Positions 29,805-38,791 of a DNA stretch of 64,000 nt are shown piece after piece. Within the stretch, counting starts at the first letter, position 1. Every line of letters starts with the position of its first letter. The notes below the pieces were generated by a model that did not search any database, was not told the DNA's origin, and was given only the letters and a program-made list of their open reading frames with translations. The stretch lies in contig LGRX02026001.1 in assembly GCA_001247695.2 (NCBI GenBank), forward strand, positions 1 through 64,000, given 5' to 3'. Source of the stretch: Cymbomonas tetramitiformis (lineage: Eukaryota > Chlorophyta > Pyramimonadophyceae > Pyramimonadales > Pyramimonadaceae). The position numbers and the translations under genes are program-made.

Positions 29805-30240
29805 AACATTGGCGTCATCACTGTAGATGGATGCTTTCAGTATGGCGCGCCTCTCAGCTCAAAGGTCAGCATCCCGCCAGCCACTCATGGGCGCCCTCAA
29901 TCACGCTTTCCTGTCATTGAGCCCAGAAAGACTTTCGGATACATTAAGTGATCTCAATCAGCTCCCAAGGCTAACGCAGTGGGTGGTGGAGTTAGAGTGT
30001 TTCTGCCAGCCATGTCCGCGGGCCGTGTGTGTGGAACCGCCGATTCCTTTTGCTCTTTGTATCTCATTGCCAACAGGCACACTGCATAGCATTTCATTAA
30101 AAATAGCTTTCTTCTTGCATGCTTTTAAGTGTGTGAGAGAAAATCTCTTTTTGGAATATCTTTACTAGGCTGATTCACAGCTTCACATGCTTTTTAGGCT
30201 GATGCACAGCTTCTAAGGCAAAATGTTTAGAGTCTTCTGG
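29805..30240. other. Spacer, no gene seen
   Basis: Contains a short direct repeat, GGCTGAT(T/G)CACAGCTTC, at about 30170 and 30198, next to the 3' end of YR element C. Confidence 0.4.
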
Positions 30241-31466
30241 GTTGGGTGGGTAGGGAAGGCAAAAAAAACAGAGCTGCGGATTCCCACGGGCGGAACTCCT
30301 AAATACCGTCGAGTGCAAAACCTTTAGATAGGAGTGGATGGCAGAGGACAGCTGAGACCAGCCGCCTAGGAAGCAGCACTTCTCAAGCGCCGCGCCCACT
30401 GCCTTGGCACAGGCACAAGCCCCCTTGCGGGTGCTGTGGCCAGAGAAGTGTCCCCCTTCCGCAGGGACACACCCCAGCTTCCCCAATGCCAACTGCACCC
30501 AACCATTAGCTTGCGCCGACTGGAGCTTTCGTTGCTCCCACGGCAGCCTCCAATAGCTGCCCTGCGCCTCCGAGCCCGTCACCGGGCGCTGCCCCCAACT
30601 GGCATCCCGCACCTGCTGCCAGTGCTGCAGGAGCCGCACAAGCCCCGCCACCCCCACTGCGGGGATGGAGGCGCACGTGCCCCCTGCCTTTCTCCTTGTG
30701 GAGAACCACGGAGATGTCATCACTTATGATGCTGATGTGCTCCCTGCGCATGAAGACGCCCGTCTCCGGCCGGCCGAAGGTGACAAAGGCAAACACCACG
30801 TAGGTGCAAGCCCTGAGCAGCTCCGTAGCTGCCCTGGCCCACCGGCTTCAGCCCCAGCCCGTGCTCATGCACCGCCGAGACATGCCTGGCAGGCAGCCAG
30901 GTCCGCACTGTCTGCTCCTCACCTGTGGCATCAGCCGCCTGCACCTGGAGGCGGGACATGCCCTTCACCGCCCGGGAGACCGCCCCGCCCTTTGAAGGCC
31001 CGGGGAATCCCATGTCCTCGTGGTAGTTGTTGATGGCGGGCAGGTAAGGCTGCATGTTGGACGCCTGCACTGTGCCCTTGTCCAGCATGTGGGCAATGTA
31101 CAGGCGCACCGTGGCCCCCGTCGCCGGAAGCCACTCCCTGCTCTCCGCCTCACAGAAAGCCATGAAGGCCCGAGCCTTCGGCCGGTAGCTGCCCACCGTT
31201 TTGTCGCCCAATGCTGCCCCCTACATCTGCACCGCCAGCTCAGTGAGGGAGCTGTCCCCCAGCTCCCCTCTCCAGCGCTCCCGAAGCGCTGCATCCCAGC
31301 CGGCCACCTCCTGCACCGCTGCCGGGAGCACCTCATACTTCTCCTTGCTCATGTCCAGGTCCTCCTTGTCGCCGTCCTCGTAGGCAATGTGGGTCAGGCC
31401 GTCGGGCCCTGTGCCACCCACGGTGCCGGTGTACCAGGCATCATCCTGGGGCCAGTACACCTTCAC
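30241..31466 (-). pseudogene. Tudor-like domain joined to a tyrosine recombinase, element C
   Basis: Residues from 31466 read VYWPQDDAWYTGTV, GLTHIAYEDGDKEDLD, EKYEVL: a Tudor/Agenet-type beta-barrel that in other proteins reads methylated histones. A TAG at 31221-31223 interrupts the same frame, which continues as the N-terminal helical domain of a phage-integrase-like recombinase (TVGSYRPKARAFMAFCEAE, MLDKGTVQASNMQPYLPAIN). After frameshifts between about 30880 and 30720 the catalytic half appears, with GHSTRKG (the H-x-x-R motif) and a later Tyr in IHSYLKVL. A recombinase would insert the DNA circle without an integrase. Confidence 0.7.
30269..30329 (-). repeat. Terminal direct repeat of C-type YR elements, 3' copy
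   Basis: 61 bp, CAGAGCTGCGGATTCCCACG and onward on plus; 59 of 61 identical to 57158-57218. Confidence 0.85.
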
Positions 31467-31533
31467 CTTGCAGCCAGCAGCCCCGCCTGCGGAGCTTGCT
31501 CGGCCGACCGCCTCCCATCCCGCAGGTAATGGC

Positions 31534-33583
31534 TCACCGGGAGGCGGAGATGTGGAACATGATGCCGTCCCAGCTTGAGGCCCCGAGCAGCTCGGACCCT
31601 CCCAACCGGCTGGAAGTAAAGAGGTCTCTGCTTCTGGGCAGGATCACCACCTCGTCGGCCATGGCCTCCAGCTGCTGGAACCACATCTGCCCCGGCCAGT
31701 AGGGCGCCACCACCGTAGCGGCGCACCTTTCCTCCCGCAGCTTGTGCGCCACCTCGTCGAGGAGGGACCACAGGGGGTTGACCCAATTGCCCTCTCCTAG
31801 CCAGGAAAAGGCCAAAGAGTCCACGCCCTCGCACCCCGGGTCGTGCCACTGTGCGTAGTAGCGCGGCAGCTGGGCGGAGAGCTCCGAGGCGAAGCGGTCC
31901 ACGGTGTGCCGGTGCCATTCCCGCTCTGCCCACTGAAACCACCTGCGGTTCAGCCGCCAGTCGCCCAGGTCCCGGTCCCGAGACAAGCGGTCGGCCCACT
32001 CGTTTGCCTCGCTTTTGATGTATCTCGCCTGGAGCTCGATGTCGTTTAAGTCCCGCAGGATCCACAGGCGCCGCATCCGCCGCATCAGATCCGGGTTGCG
32101 CGACGTGAAGTGCGAGAGCATGGCAACCACCGCCTGGTTGTCACAGTAGAGGTGCACCACCTTGCCAGTGAGCTCTCTCAGGAAGGATTGCACCGTTTTG
32201 TACACGGCCTCCAACTCCAGGTGCGTGATGTGTAGATGCCGTAGCTCGTCGGACCAGAATCCTCGTGCCGCGTGCTTGAGGTTCAGCACACCACCCCATG
32301 CGAACAGAGACGCGTCGGTGTGCACCTTCGCTCTCGTGGGGCTGCGCCAGATCTTGCGACCGTTCCACCGGCTCTGAGCCGGTAGCCCGAGCCACCACTC
32401 GATGCCGCTCCACGCATGCCGTGTGAGCTTCACCTTCGCGCCCCATCCCTGCCTCGTGGAGAGCACGAAGTGCAGCTCCCTGAGATACAATCTCGCCGGA
32501 GGAACTGCCAGATACACCGACTGGCAGAGCCCCGTGAACGCTGCCAGCTTCAGAGCTAGGAGCCATCTCCGCTGTCACGACGCCTTGCTGAGAAGCGCCT
32601 TGGACTGCAGATGAATCTTCTGCAGTCTCGCCGGTGTCACGCGGAACTGTCCCGCCTTGAGGTCCACCTCGAGCCCGAGGTGCTCCACAAGTTGCGCCGG
32701 CTCCCATTGCCCCTTCTTCTCATTCCGCGACAACCCGAGTCTCACCAAGACCCGAGATGTCAGCTCGTGCGCCCTGAGCGCCTCGATCCTGCTGCTTAGC
32801 AGCAGCAGGAAGTCGTCCATGTAAGGGAGCACCCGCGCCCCCTGCTGATGCTCCTCGCAGCCGCATCCTCTAGCTCGCCTGCGAACTGCCCAGCGCCGTC
32901 GCACCTTGCTTCCGCTTTGCAGCTTCCGCACCTCTCGCCGATCTTCCGCGGATCCGCAGGCACTCCACGAGCACCTTCATGACCTTGACGAAGATTCGAG
33001 ACGAGTCGTTCCAGCCGAAGGGAAGGGCGCCGCACTGGAATAACTCCCCCCGCACGTCGAACTGCATGCACTCCTGGAAGGCGGGGTCAATCCCCACGAC
33101 GTGGTAGCCGTCCTGGAGGTCGAAGCTGATACACCAGTTGTCCGGCTTGGCGAGCCGGCGCAGCTTTTTGAGCGTCTCCATCTTGCAGCACGACTTGACG
33201 CAATGCGCATTCAACCAGCGGAAGTCCATCACAAGACGCCACTTGTTCGTCCCCGGCTTCGCCACCAGGAACACTCGGGATACGTGTCGTCGCCTCCTCG
33301 CTCGTACCCATGCGCCCGTCTTGAGACACCGCTCGGTCTCTGCGGCCATCCACTCCAACTGCGGAGGGGTGGCGTCGGCCAACGACACTTCGTGATCGAA
33401 AGGCAAAGGCGCCTTGTCGACCCAGCGCATCCTTGCCCCTTTGCTGATCCACTGCATGACCTCGGAATTCGCGCCGGCTGCGCGCCATGCCCCCCTTCTG
33501 CACCGCACCCTTTCCTGCAGGGTGGGCTCTTTCCGTTGGACGCCCCGAGGGGCGGAAGGCGTCCAACACTTCCGTGATCGCAA
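31534..33583 (-). pseudogene. RT, RNase H and Dam-like MTase of element C
   Basis: RT is seen in KWRLVMDFRWLN, SFDLQDGYHVVGI and CGALPFGW (33583-32870 frame). After a frameshift the active-site motif PYMDD appears (32931-32575 frame). An in-frame TGA near 32573 then precedes RNase H (VHTDAS, HLELEAV, LYCDNQA, EWADRLSR: all four acidic positions kept). From about 31980 comes a Dam-like domain: TVDRFAS...LPRYY, then WVNPLW where active enzymes have NPP(Y/F/W), then VVAPYWPG. The Pro-to-Leu change in that motif and the breaks argue against function in this copy. Confidence 0.75.
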
Positions 33584-33585
33584 AG

Positions 33586-34122
33586 TTAGGTCTGGGCTTG
33601 GGCGCCTCGCCCAAGCCCTGACCCTTTACCTCCCTTGCCGCGGCCACCTTCACCTTTTCTAGCGCCACCGCCCGCTGCACCTTTGCCTTTGCCTCCTTGA
33701 CGGTCATGAAAAGTCGAAACTTTGGCGCTGGCCTTGGCGTGCGTGTTCATCACGGCCTTCGCCTTCGTGGTGTCGAACTCCTTCAACCACTTCGTGAGCA
33801 CTGAGTCGCTCACCAGCCCGTCGCTGCTTGCGTACACCTTCTCCTCGATGAATGCCAGCTTCGCCCGCAGCGCCTCAGCTCCGCCGTGAGAGGTTGCGTC
33901 AGACTCCATGCTCGCTCTGAGCTGCAACATGGTGCAGCGGTTGCTGAGAAGAGAGAAAACCCCCTTGCACGTGTTGTGGGAGGCGTAAACGCGCTCACCC
34001 AACTCCTCCACCGATGGGGGTTCTTTGTCGTCCTGACACCAGCCCAAGGTCACCTCGGAAAACGCAATCGCATCATGCATGTACGAAAGCGCACGGGCAA
34101 GCACCAACTGCTCGTATCGCAT
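33586..34122 (-). pseudogene. Gag-like protein of element C, partial
   Basis: 178 codons: a helical body (MRYEQLVLARALSYMHDAIA...; WLKEFDTTKAKAVMNTHAKA) ending in a Lys/Gly-rich basic tail (KGKGAAGGG, GGKGSGLGRG) suited to nucleic-acid binding. Protein-like sequence continues upstream in another frame (to 34262), so the N-terminus is frameshifted or missing. Assigned to Gag by position before RT. Confidence 0.5.
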
Positions 34123-34275
34123 TGAGGAATTAGTGAGTTTGTAGAGGGCGTCCTAGGCCTTGTCGTTGTAGAGATCGTACATCTGCGGCATGTCGGTCTC
34201 CAGTGTAGAAGGTCGCGCAGGGAACGGATTCCCTTCAAAATGTGGGTTATTGTACGAAGCATGCACTCTCCCCCC

Positions 34276-34761
34276 TATTGGAATCTGCCCAATATGCAAG
34301 TGACTGCTGATCAGTTTGGTGTAAAGCATGACTGTCTAGACATTGTGTGGCAGTCAGGGTGCTCAAACCCTGAAGGAACCCTAAAGAAACCCTGTGAAAC
34401 CCTTAGATCTAGATCTGTAGATCTGCTGAACTAATCGTGACCGTTGGATCACATGATGACCATCGATAACACTCAGTATGTGATAGATCGCGGCCCAGTT
34501 TATGACACTGGGCCGGATAGTTCATCGGACCATCGCAGGCGTGTCACTGCAGTCGTTATGAACTCGACAGTGACACGCCAGCTCTAATTAGTGAACTTTC
34601 ACATAGACCGCCCAATCAGTAATGATGGCGCGCTAATGTTCGTGGCGTTTCGTGCTGTGAACTGGTAATGTTCGTGGCATTTCGTGCTGCGAACTGGTAT
34701 ATCTTTTGAGAATGAAAGTTTACGCTCGCTTTTGTGAAAACGAAACTCTAGAATTCCAACA
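34276..34761 (+). repeat. 5' LTR, gag/protease-only copia
   Basis: 486 bp; nearly identical to 36695-37166 apart from short indels near the start and end. Confidence 0.85.
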
Positions 34762-34775
34762 GGTTATGGGCCCAC
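34762..34775 (+). other. Primer-binding site of the half-tRNA type
   Basis: GGTTATGGGCCCAC directly after the LTR. It closely resembles the Drosophila copia site, which pairs with an internal piece of initiator tRNA-Met. The second copia here has GGTTATGGGCC at 37782. Confidence 0.6.
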
Positions 34776-34836
34776 TTACAGTGTAAGTGTTAACCTACGG
34801 TCGTATCACGCAAAATTTTGCTGCGCGTATTCGGAA

Positions 34837-35889
34837 ATGAGTAAGAGACAAGACAAGGCCAAAGTTGTAGAGAGGTCCCCGCCAGGTCTGGGTGTGGAAC
34901 CTACTTATGGCGAACTTTCGGAGGAAAGGAAGCCTGATGGACTTTCAGTAGGGGAGGACTCTGCAGCGCTGACTACTCTTATCGATGAGAGGCAGCAACA
35001 GCTATTTTCGCAGCAAGGCGCGCGTTTAAATGAGCTTATGAAAATGGTTCAAGTCCTGGCACAAGCAGTGCCCCAGTTGGCTGCGAATCAGAATGCGGGG
35101 ACAGGAAATGCTATTGCGTCTCCTGAGGCCGCGGAATCCGGTATGTCTGGTTCCAGTGTTAAGTCTCGCGTTGCGAGTGGTACCGTGGGCGTACCTTTGC
35201 CTCTTCTGACGGATATGTTGAAGGGGTTCAAGTCTGACCAACTTTATTCTGGTCAGGACGCAGAAAATGACAGCAAGTGGCTGGAGTTCCGGGGTAAAAT
35301 TGTGCCGTGTTTGCGTCATCGGGCACTGGCGTTGCTCTTATCGGACGCGCGCGACTTGGAGGACATCAAGAAGGACGAGCAGTTCTCGGTGGCAGCGAAT
35401 CAGTTGTTTCACGACTTTCTATCGGCCGTGACTTCCAAGACGGCGAACGCGGTTGTTCAAACGTACAGCGCTGAGGCGGACGGTGTCTTAGCCTGGCGGC
35501 AGCTACTTAAAATGCGTCGGAGCACGGGTTCTGCGTACTTTGTGGGGCAGGTCAAGACTCTGCTTGATGACACGAAGAGGTTTGCGACGCTCGCTCCCCC
35601 ACTGCCGGGCTTTCTGAATGCGAGTCAGGTTCTCGACAGAGTGGAGGAATATGCGTGCACGAGCAAATTCCTGCCGAACGGTGAGAAATTTCATGTCGCC
35701 AGCCTGGAGGCAGTGTTTGTGGCTATGGTACTGAACTCCTTGAACCCGGCGTATGTGCATATTCGCACTATGTTCTATGGGGACGAGCTGCCGTCGTTCC
35801 AGAAGCTGAACGACGCGGTATGTGACCACTACGACAACGTCATCGCGACTTCTGCAGCAGCAATGGAGACGGGTGCTGGAATCGTGTAG
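34837..35889 (+). CDS. gag: Copia Gag
   Basis: 350 codons from an ATG 75 bases after the primer-binding site. The first 120 residues are polar with a Gln-rich helix (DERQQQLFSQQGARLNELMK). Residues 125-345 look like the UBN2-type Gag core of copia elements (KWLEFRGKIVPCL, LAWRQLLKM, LLDDTKRFATL, VFVAMVLNSL). There is no zinc knuckle before the stop at 35887-35889. It would form the virus-like particle; with LTRs intact, the RNA could be packaged with a partner's enzymes. Confidence 0.7.
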   Translation: MSKRQDKAKVVERSPPGLGVEPTYGELSEERKPDGLSVGEDSAALTTLIDERQQQLFSQQGARLNELMKMVQVLAQAVPQLAANQNAGTGNAIASPEAAESGMSGSSVKSRVASGTVGVPLPLLTDMLKGFKSDQLYSGQDAENDSKWLEFRGKIVPCLRHRALALLLSDARDLEDIKKDEQFSVAANQLFHDFLSAVTSKTANAVVQTYSAEADGVLAWRQLLKMRRSTGSAYFVGQVKTLLDDTKRFATLAPPLPGFLNASQVLDRVEEYACTSKFLPNGEKFHVASLEAVFVAMVLNSLNPAYVHIRTMFYGDELPSFQKLNDAVCDHYDNVIATSAAAMETGAGIV

Positions 35890-36025
35890 GACCGTCGTGA
35901 GCAGCACCCTGGTGTGGATGATACTGGCGAGGCTCTATTTGCAATCTCTGAGCTGGTAGAGGACAGTGTGGTGAGCCAGCTTCTCTGACGACCTACCACA
36001 ATTTATTTCTGGCCTGGAGGACACC

Positions 36026-36493
36026 GTGACTCCGGTGCATCTGGTCTTTGGGGGTGACTCTGGTAAATCTGACTTGGTGGACCCTCCATCCTCTGGACTC
36101 ACCCTCTCCAACGACTATTCAGTGCTGGAGAGAGTGTTGGCGGTGCCTACTGATGCTACTGCTCGCTGTGCTAAGGTGGCCGGAGGGGTGGTGGATCCTG
36201 ACCTGCGGGTTGCGCTCCGCTCCACTATAGACAAGAGCGCTGTTCTGGATTGTGGCGCCACCAAGCACATCTTCGACTCTATGAAGGTGTTCACCGAGGA
36301 TGATGATGGTAACCACTTTGGTGACAACTTTGATGACAACTTTGATGACTCCATCCCCGATCTGGACTCGGGCTCCGACTCGCATAAGGATGATGATCCC
36401 GAGGCTTGTCAGCTTGGACTATCTAGACATCCTGAGCTTTATCTTGGACTACGAGTGGATATCTTGACAACCTATCTCGTGATGATCAAATGA
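36026..36493 (+). pseudogene. Protease-like fragment of the non-autonomous copia
   Basis: 155 codons in a different frame from gag. Contains VLDCGATKHIFD, the D-x-G-A-T active-site motif of copia proteases, then an Asp-rich low-complexity stretch and abrupt loss of similarity. No integrase follows, so this is a truncated pol. Confidence 0.55.
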
Positions 36494-36660
36494 AGATTGA
36501 AGGGGCACCATCTCCATAAACTGGAGCTGGAGGGGCACCATCCCCATAAACTGGAGCTGGAGGGGCACCATCCCAAGAACTGGGTATTGCTGACTGAAGG
36601 GGCACCATCCCAAGAACTGGGTATTGCTGACTGAAGGGGCACCATTCCCAAGAACTGGCA
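36494..36660 (+). repeat. Tandem GGGGCACCATCCC units before the 3' LTR
   Basis: Five units start GGGGCACCAT. The first two continue CTCCATAAACTGGAGCTGG-like (about 31 bp); the later ones continue CCCAAGAACTGGGTATTGC (about 37 bp). Each contains a small inverted repeat. Confidence 0.75.
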
Positions 36661-36694
36661 GTAGGATAGCTAGACAGTCACCCTTTAGAAGGGG

Positions 36695-37166
36695 TATTGG
36701 AATCTGCAAGTGACTTCTGATCAGTTTGGTGTAAAGCATGACTGTCTAGACATTGTATGGCAGTCAGGGTGCTCAAACCCTGAAGGAACCCTAAAGAAAC
36801 CCTGTGAAACCCTTAGATCTAGATCTGTAGATCTGCTGAACTAATCGTGACCGTTGGATCACATGATGACCATCGATAACACTCAGTATGTGATAGATCG
36901 CGGCCCAGTTTATGACACTGGGCCGGATAGTTCATCGGACCATCGCAGGCGTGTCACTGCAGTCGTTATGAACTCGACAGTGACACGCCAGCTCTAATTA
37001 GTGAACTTTCACATAGACCGCCCAATCAGTAATGATGGCGCGCTAATGTTCGTGGCGTTTCGTGCTGTGAACTGGTAATGTTCGTGGCATTTCGTGCTGC
37101 GAACTGGTATATCTTTTGAGAATGAAAGTTTACGCTCGCTTTCGTGAAAACTCTAGAATTCCAACA
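36695..37166 (+). repeat. 3' LTR, gag/protease-only copia
   Basis: 472 bp; preceded by the purine tract at 36686-36694. Confidence 0.85.
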
Positions 37167-37171
37167 CCCCC

Positions 37172-37367
37172 TCCCCCGCACAGAGCACCGGTCACACCAG
37201 GCAAGCAGAGGTCTTGGCAGATTCATATATTCACAATATATTAATTGCCACCGTCTGGCCTATTCGGTCTCTCAGCATGAGTGTCTGTCTCCCTCTCTGT
37301 CAGGTGGAGCAGGTCTCTGAGATCACAAGCACGAAGCTTCTAAGCAAGTTCCTAGCAGGTTCCCGTG
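37172..37367. other. Spacer between two copia elements
   Basis: Contiguous with 43831 onward before the second copia inserted, as its CCGTG duplication shows. No gene. Confidence 0.5.
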
Positions 37368-37781
37368 TAGGAAAACGGTAAACTCTCATGCAGTGTTAAT
37401 CACTGAGAGGCCAAAAGTACAAATTCTGACAGTATGACAGTATGCCAGTATGACTGTGCTGACAGAGTACAATACCATGTGTATATGTAGACAGAGCAAT
37501 GATGACAATGAGTCTGCAAGAGACAGAAGATCAATTCAAAATGTACACAGTATCTGTTACAGAACACAAGAGTACAAGTACGAGTACAGTAGAAGCTATG
37601 ACTGAGTAACAGTAAGCTTAGATAGAGAACACACCTGTGTGATATAAAGCACTTATTGTAACTCACAAAACACTTCTATCAGATTTATATGAATCAATTG
37701 TGTGTGTGTGTGTGTGAGTTCGTACACATTCAACTAATGTTATGCCTGAGTATGCAAACTAAGTAGAAGTTGATTATCCTA
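37368..37781 (+). repeat. 5' LTR of the Dam-bearing copia
   Basis: 414 bp, with a (GT)n run near its end and GACAGTATGACAG-type repeats near its start. Confidence 0.9.
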
Positions 37782-37792
37782 GGTTATGGGCC
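37782..37792 (+). other. Primer-binding site, half-tRNA type
   Basis: GGTTATGGGCC abuts the 5' LTR, as in the neighbouring copia. Confidence 0.6.
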
Positions 37793-37827
37793 TGGTATAG
37801 GTCTGAGGTAGTTTAGAGACAGTCGTC

Positions 37828-38773
37828 ATGACTGACGCGGGGGTGCCAGTTTCAGAACGGAAGTATCCCACGCGGGAATCACAACTTCAGGACTTAGTAG
37901 AGCAACAGGTTGCTTTTATGAAGACAATGGCAGAGACAATTAAGGTGTTGAGTGCCGAGAAGAAAGAGCCTGAGAAAACATCAGATCATGAAGAAGCTGA
38001 GTCGGGTGTCATTAGCCCTGCCAACGCACAGAAGACAGTTCAGTGCGTGGTGAAATTATTGGGTACGACGAAGTACACGGGAACTGAAAGGAATCAGTAT
38101 GAATCCTGGGTTCAGTTCAAGACACAGTTGGAGTCAGCAGTGACGTTTTATCCTGACTTGCTAGAACTGGTGTGTGACTATCCAGTCTCAGATATAGCAG
38201 ATATCAGAGGACTGAACTCGTTTACTCCTAAAACGGGTGGTTACAGCAAATCGACTGCAGAGGAAAAGCCTTCATCACGGGCGGGAGGTAGGCCTTCATC
38301 ACGGGCTGAGTACGGTGACAACGACGCGGAGGACGAAGACTTTGCAGACGGCGACAGCTTCATTACTGTGCCTGGTTCTGCCAGTGTGGCAAGTACTGTT
38401 TTATCAGCAATTTTGAAGCAGGTGACAACCGGGGACGCCTTTGACGTGGTACGACGTTGTGGCAATGACGGTTTGAAGGCGTTCAGGAAACCGAAGTGCA
38501 GAGTGGAGCCGCAACTGTTTGGGCAACTCGCGGGTTCAATGAAGAAGCTGTGCAAAGCTGACCGTAAACGTGAACGAGGACCCGGTGAAGCAACTGGGGT
38601 ACTTTGGGGACGTAATGAGTTCTGTGGCCAACTACGGCGGCGCGAGGCTTGACCCTACAACTGTGGAGGTGCTGGTGACGGCAATGGCTGTGGCTGCTAT
38701 GCCTATTGAGTATTCGCAAGTGGTTGCTGATATGAGTAAGGAACGTCGTCCTTCTTTTGATATACTCGTATAG
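37828..38773 (+). pseudogene. gag: Copia Gag, frameshifted and with a TAG
   Basis: Starts at the ATG at 37828. Residues 75-150 (TKYTGTERNQYESWVQFKTQL, written with gaps, and FYPDLLELV) resemble a copia Gag core, followed by an acidic linker. Near 38545-38590 the coding sense moves from frame 1 to frame 2 (VKQLGYFGDVMSSVANYGG), which runs to a TAG at 38771-38773. Pol continues in that same frame 2 and begins with more Gag-like sequence including the zinc knuckle, so the TAG lies inside Gag. It is either a disabling mutation or a readthrough site. Confidence 0.65.
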
Positions 38774-38791
38774 AGGTCTGAGTATTTTTTC

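Larger units (their letters stand above)
30240..34262 (-). mobile_element. YR (DIRS/Ngaro-type) retroelement C, decayed, minus strand
   Basis: Minus-strand order: Gag-like, RT, RNase H, Dam-like MTase, Tudor-like domain, tyrosine recombinase. RT plus YR without an integrase defines DIRS-order elements. A 61-bp terminal repeat at 30269-30329 matches 57158-57218 (two differences), which stands before the gag start of a related fragment; this fits the split direct repeats of Ngaro/PAT elements. Several frameshifts and stops show it is inactive. Its 5' end is cut at about 34262, next to the inserted copia element. Confidence 0.75.
34276..37166 (+). mobile_element. Non-autonomous copia LTR retrotransposon with gag and protease only
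   Basis: LTRs at 34276-34761 and 36695-37166 begin TATTGGAATCTGC and end GAATTCCAACA; the element is flanked by CCCCC on both sides (34271-34275, 37167-37171), a 5-bp target duplication. A primer-binding site, GGTTATGGGCCCAC, follows the 5' LTR and a purine tract, TAGAAGGGG, precedes the 3' LTR. The 1.9-kb interior has gag and a protease-like fragment but no integrase, RT or RNase H. High LTR similarity suggests recent movement, presumably with enzymes from a relative. Confidence 0.85.
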
